DNA of 64,000 bases from contig DALYLR010000004.1 of assembly GCA_031976175.1 (NCBI GenBank), forward strand, positions 60,254-124,253, read 5' to 3'. A program made the position numbers and the translations under genes. Shown here in pieces: positions 62,093-64,000 of the stretch. The notes beneath the pieces are model-generated. The model ran no database searches and had not been told where the DNA came from. It saw nothing but the letters and a program-made list of their open reading frames with translations. This stretch comes from DMER01 sp003451645 (GTDB lineage Bacteria; Pseudomonadota; Alphaproteobacteria; Micropepsales; Micropepsaceae). The stretch's first letter is position 1, and every line of letters starts with the position of its first letter.

Positions 62093-63325
62093 CTAATTCT
62101 CCGCCCCCTCCCTCCCATCCAACTCCTGAAACACCCGCTCCACCATCGGCATCGCCTCGGTGGTCAATGCATCGAGGCTCTGTTGGCCCTTGTTCATCAT
62201 CACCGACACCACCACGCCTTCGTCCGGATAGACCTGAAAGAAGGACGTCGCGCCTTGCGCCGTGCCGTGGTGGCCATAGCGGCGCGTGACGCGTTTGCCG
62301 CCGGACATCTCCGCCTTGGGATTATACCGCCAGCCCAGCGCATAACCCTGATCGTTGGGCGTGCCGTCCTTCAATTCCTGCGGATCGATCAGGCGGTCGC
62401 GCGTGGCAGCGGAGAACAATGTCGCGGCGATCATCGCTTGGCCTAATTTCGTCAGGTCCGAGGGCGATGCCACCATGCCCCCGGATGGGAATTTGTTCGA
62501 ATTGTCAACTGGGAAAGCCTGTTTGTACCGTCCCGCTTCGGTGTCGTAAGGGACCGCGCGCGCAGGGCCGGGCCGTCCATCCTCGACCGTGGTCGCGGTC
62601 ATGCCGAGCGGTCCCGTCACTAGCTCCGTCAGCGCCGCGCCGAAGCGTTTGCCGGACGCTGCCTCGATCACGCCACCTACGGCGTTGAACCCTAGCGACG
62701 TGTACGCAAAGCCCTCGCCCGGATTGAAGATCAACGGATCGGCCTCGAAAGCGCGCAGGGTCTCGCGTTGCGTTCCGGCGAAATGTTCCGTACTCAGATT
62801 TTCCCACACGGGAAAGCAGGTGAAGCACAGCTGATAGTTTCGCACGCCGCCGGTGTGGCTCATCACCTGGCGCACGGTCAGGCCCGCCATCGGCGCGGCC
62901 AAATCGGCCATGTATTTCGACAGTGGCGCTTCAAGGTCGATCTGACCCTTGCCGATCAAAACTCCCGCCATCACCGACGTCACCGCCTTGGCCGTCGAGC
63001 CGGCGCGGTACGACGTCGCCGCGGTCGCGGGGACCTTGCGCGCGACGTCCTCGTACCCCACGGCGTTGGCCCAGACGATTTGTCCATTCACGGAGATTGC
63101 GGCGGAGAGCGACGGCGCGTTCAGTTTCGTGCGCGCGTCCGTCAACATCTGGTCGAGGTCCTGGCCCGCGGCTCGCCAATCCTCCGGCGTCTGCGCTTGG
63201 GCCATCGGGAACTGCGACGGCATCGCCTCCCAGCCCAGCCGGTAAACAAACACCGGCTCGAAGAGTTTGAACGCCAGCACGCAAAACGCCGTGAACAGCG
63301 TTAATCCGATAATTGTGCGCATCAT
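62093..63325 (-). CDS. Serine hydrolase, beta-lactamase class C/PBP4 fold
   Basis: 410 residues from ATG 63325 (63322 also possible). An N-terminal membrane or signal segment (MMRTIIGLTLFTAFCVLAF) is followed by the catalytic SxxK in YRAGSTAKAVTSV, YxN in YTSLGFNAVGG and HxG-like RRYGHHGTAQG. Members are esterases, peptidases or beta-lactamases. Actual substrate unknown. The C-terminal SFFQVYPDEGVVVSVMMNKGQQSLDALTTEAMPMVERV is duplicated in decayed form at 63474-63734. Confidence 0.9.
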   Translation of the reverse strand: MMRTIIGLTLFTAFCVLAFKLFEPVFVYRLGWEAMPSQFPMAQAQTPEDWRAAGQDLDQMLTDARTKLNAPSLSAAISVNGQIVWANAVGYEDVARKVPATAATSYRAGSTAKAVTSVMAGVLIGKGQIDLEAPLSKYMADLAAPMAGLTVRQVMSHTGGVRNYQLCFTCFPVWENLSTEHFAGTQRETLRAFEADPLIFNPGEGFAYTSLGFNAVGGVIEAASGKRFGAALTELVTGPLGMTATTVEDGRPGPARAVPYDTEAGRYKQAFPVDNSNKFPSGGMVASPSDLTKLGQAMIAATLFSAATRDRLIDPQELKDGTPNDQGYALGWRYNPKAEMSGGKRVTRRYGHHGTAQGATSFFQVYPDEGVVVSVMMNKGQQSLDALTTEAMPMVERVFQELDGREGAEN

Positions 63326-63473
63326 GCCTCCCCGGTTCCCCATATTTCAGGTAGGAGGTCCCTGAGCCTGGCGCAAGAGCCCTGCGGCCTGCATCGCGTC
63401 CCATTGCCAGGACGCGGTGGTTCGGACGTAATGTGGGGGGGATAAGGGGACAAAACCTATCTCCTCGCCCCCG

Positions 63474-63734
63474 TCATGCCTCCGACTCCGGCAACACATA
63501 CTCAGCCATTGGCTTGGCTTGTGCCGCCAGGGCGTCTAGGCATTGCTTCCCCTTGGTTATCATCACCGGCACGCCGAGGTCCTCATCCGGGTAAGCCTGG
63601 AGGTGTGATGCAGGGCCCAACCGTATCTCGGCGACGGTCCCACGTGCAAGGGCCGCCTCAATAATCCCGCCCCTCTGCATCTCAAAACAAACAAGGTCAA
63701 ACTTTTCCGACACCTTTATGCCCTGTGGCATCAT
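63474..63734 (-). pseudogene. Decayed C-terminal duplicate of the serine hydrolase
   Basis: An 86-codon frame ends with SHLQAYPDEDLGVPVMITKGKQCLDALAAQAKPMAEYV, clearly parallel to the C-terminus of the neighbouring hydrolase (YPDE, V.VM..KG.Q.LDAL...A.PM.E.V). The catalytic part is missing and the preceding sequence does not match. It lies just upstream of the intact gene, so an old tandem duplication with loss of one copy is likely. Confidence 0.7.
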
Positions 63735-63819
63735 CCCCGGTCGCGGCGGGCTCGCTTAAACCGCCGAGGCAAGACGGGGTCCCCAAAGGCTTGTGGCGAT
63801 TAGTTTCATTTTCTTATTC

Positions 63820-63882
63820 TCCTGTTTCGCTGTGTTTCGTTTTGTTACGTTGTGTTACGTTCCTGTTTCGTATTTGTTTCGA
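63820..63882. repeat. Second cluster of GTTACGTT/GTTTCGTT short repeats
   Basis: TGTTTCG occurs four times and TGTTACGTT twice within about 60 bases, including TGTTTCGTTTTGTTACGTT. The cluster resembles that at 52228-52308. Confidence 0.6.
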
Positions 63883-64000
63883 GAATTCGGCCATTTTCCG
63901 GCTCGCCCCCCCATCCAAAACTGCCCCCCTTGAGCCCTTGCCAGAGGCCGCCGCCCATGGCCAGATAGCCCACGTCCCCTTGACCCCCACCCCCGCCCGC
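63855..64000 (-). CDS. Possible Gly-rich protein C-terminus, partial (right edge)
   Basis: A frame open from the right edge ends at TAA 63855. It encodes a glycine-rich run, then GYLAMGGGLWQGLKGGSFGW and GGRAGKWPNSRNKYETGT. The regular composition suggests a real gene end rather than chance, but the start lies outside the window and the stop sits in the short-repeat cluster. Confidence 0.35.
   Translation of the reverse strand, partial: GRGWGSRGRGLSGHGRRPLARAQGGQFWMGGRAGKWPNSRNKYETGT

Overview
The window is a 64 kb piece of an alphaproteobacterial chromosome, as three scaffold gaps (N runs at 38531-38540, 52796-52895 and 58656-58665) show, from a draft assembly. A two-piece, circularly permuted tmRNA, FliX, MotE, an alphaproteobacterial-type DksA lacking most zinc cysteines, DUF2093 and a flagellar cluster with sigma-54 promoters all point to Alphaproteobacteria. 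The flagellar layout is Caulobacter-like. No rRNA or species marker is present, so no finer placement is claimed.

Layout. (1) 1-8175, minus strand: the head of an extracellular contractile injection system (eCIS). In transcription order it holds an Afp15-type AAA+ ATPase, a DUF4255 cap protein, an unknown protein, the sheath, a tube protein, a tail-assembly protein, a tiny DUF6760 protein, a second tube protein and a long unknown ORF that runs off the left edge. It lies directly downstream of the 3' end of tRNA-Lys (8743-8815), as an integrated island would. Spike, baseplate and payload genes would be outside the window. (2) 8910-14636: the rod-shape operon mreB-mreC-mreD-mrdA(PBP2)-rodA. (3) 14728-23840: branched-chain amino acid synthesis (leuA, ilvC, ilvB, ilvH) with purT, small secreted or outer-membrane proteins and a PAS protein. 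ilvB has a leader peptide and attenuator. (4) 23988-26633: YCII-like protein, TPR protein, miaA and serB.

(5) 26626-42388: flagellar/motility region. fliL-fliM-DUF6468-motE and a 1158-aa TPR protein are on the minus strand, flgF-flgG-flgA-flgH on the plus strand, dksA and fliX on the minus strand, flgI-flgJ-flgN(flbY)-like genes on the plus strand, and a large FlaEY-like protein on the minus strand. The two divergent flagellar intergenic regions share the same palindrome plus a sigma-54 promoter. (6) 42488-49500: hflK-hflC-degP membrane proteolysis operon, a possible structured RNA, mrp, SMP-30 and folA. (7) 49546-56545: MipA-like outer-membrane protein, a tandem array of about 255-bp repeats, thyA, split tmRNA with tag ANDNDVALAA, a second repeat family around a gap, YdcH-like protein, mscL, an M23 peptidase, DUF2093 and xseA. 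(8) 56740-64000: accessory-rich end with DUF3800, purD, two toxin-antitoxin pairs, a decayed phage gene (DUF6441), an unusual low-GC ORF with a glycine-rich amyloid-like motif, and a serine hydrolase followed by a decayed duplicate of its own C-terminus.

The most interesting items are the eCIS island beside tRNA-Lys, the shared flagellar palindromes with sigma-54 sites, the short-tag split tmRNA, the ilvB attenuator and the ORF at 61110-61898. All product calls come from reading the translated sequence and recalled family features. No database search was run.
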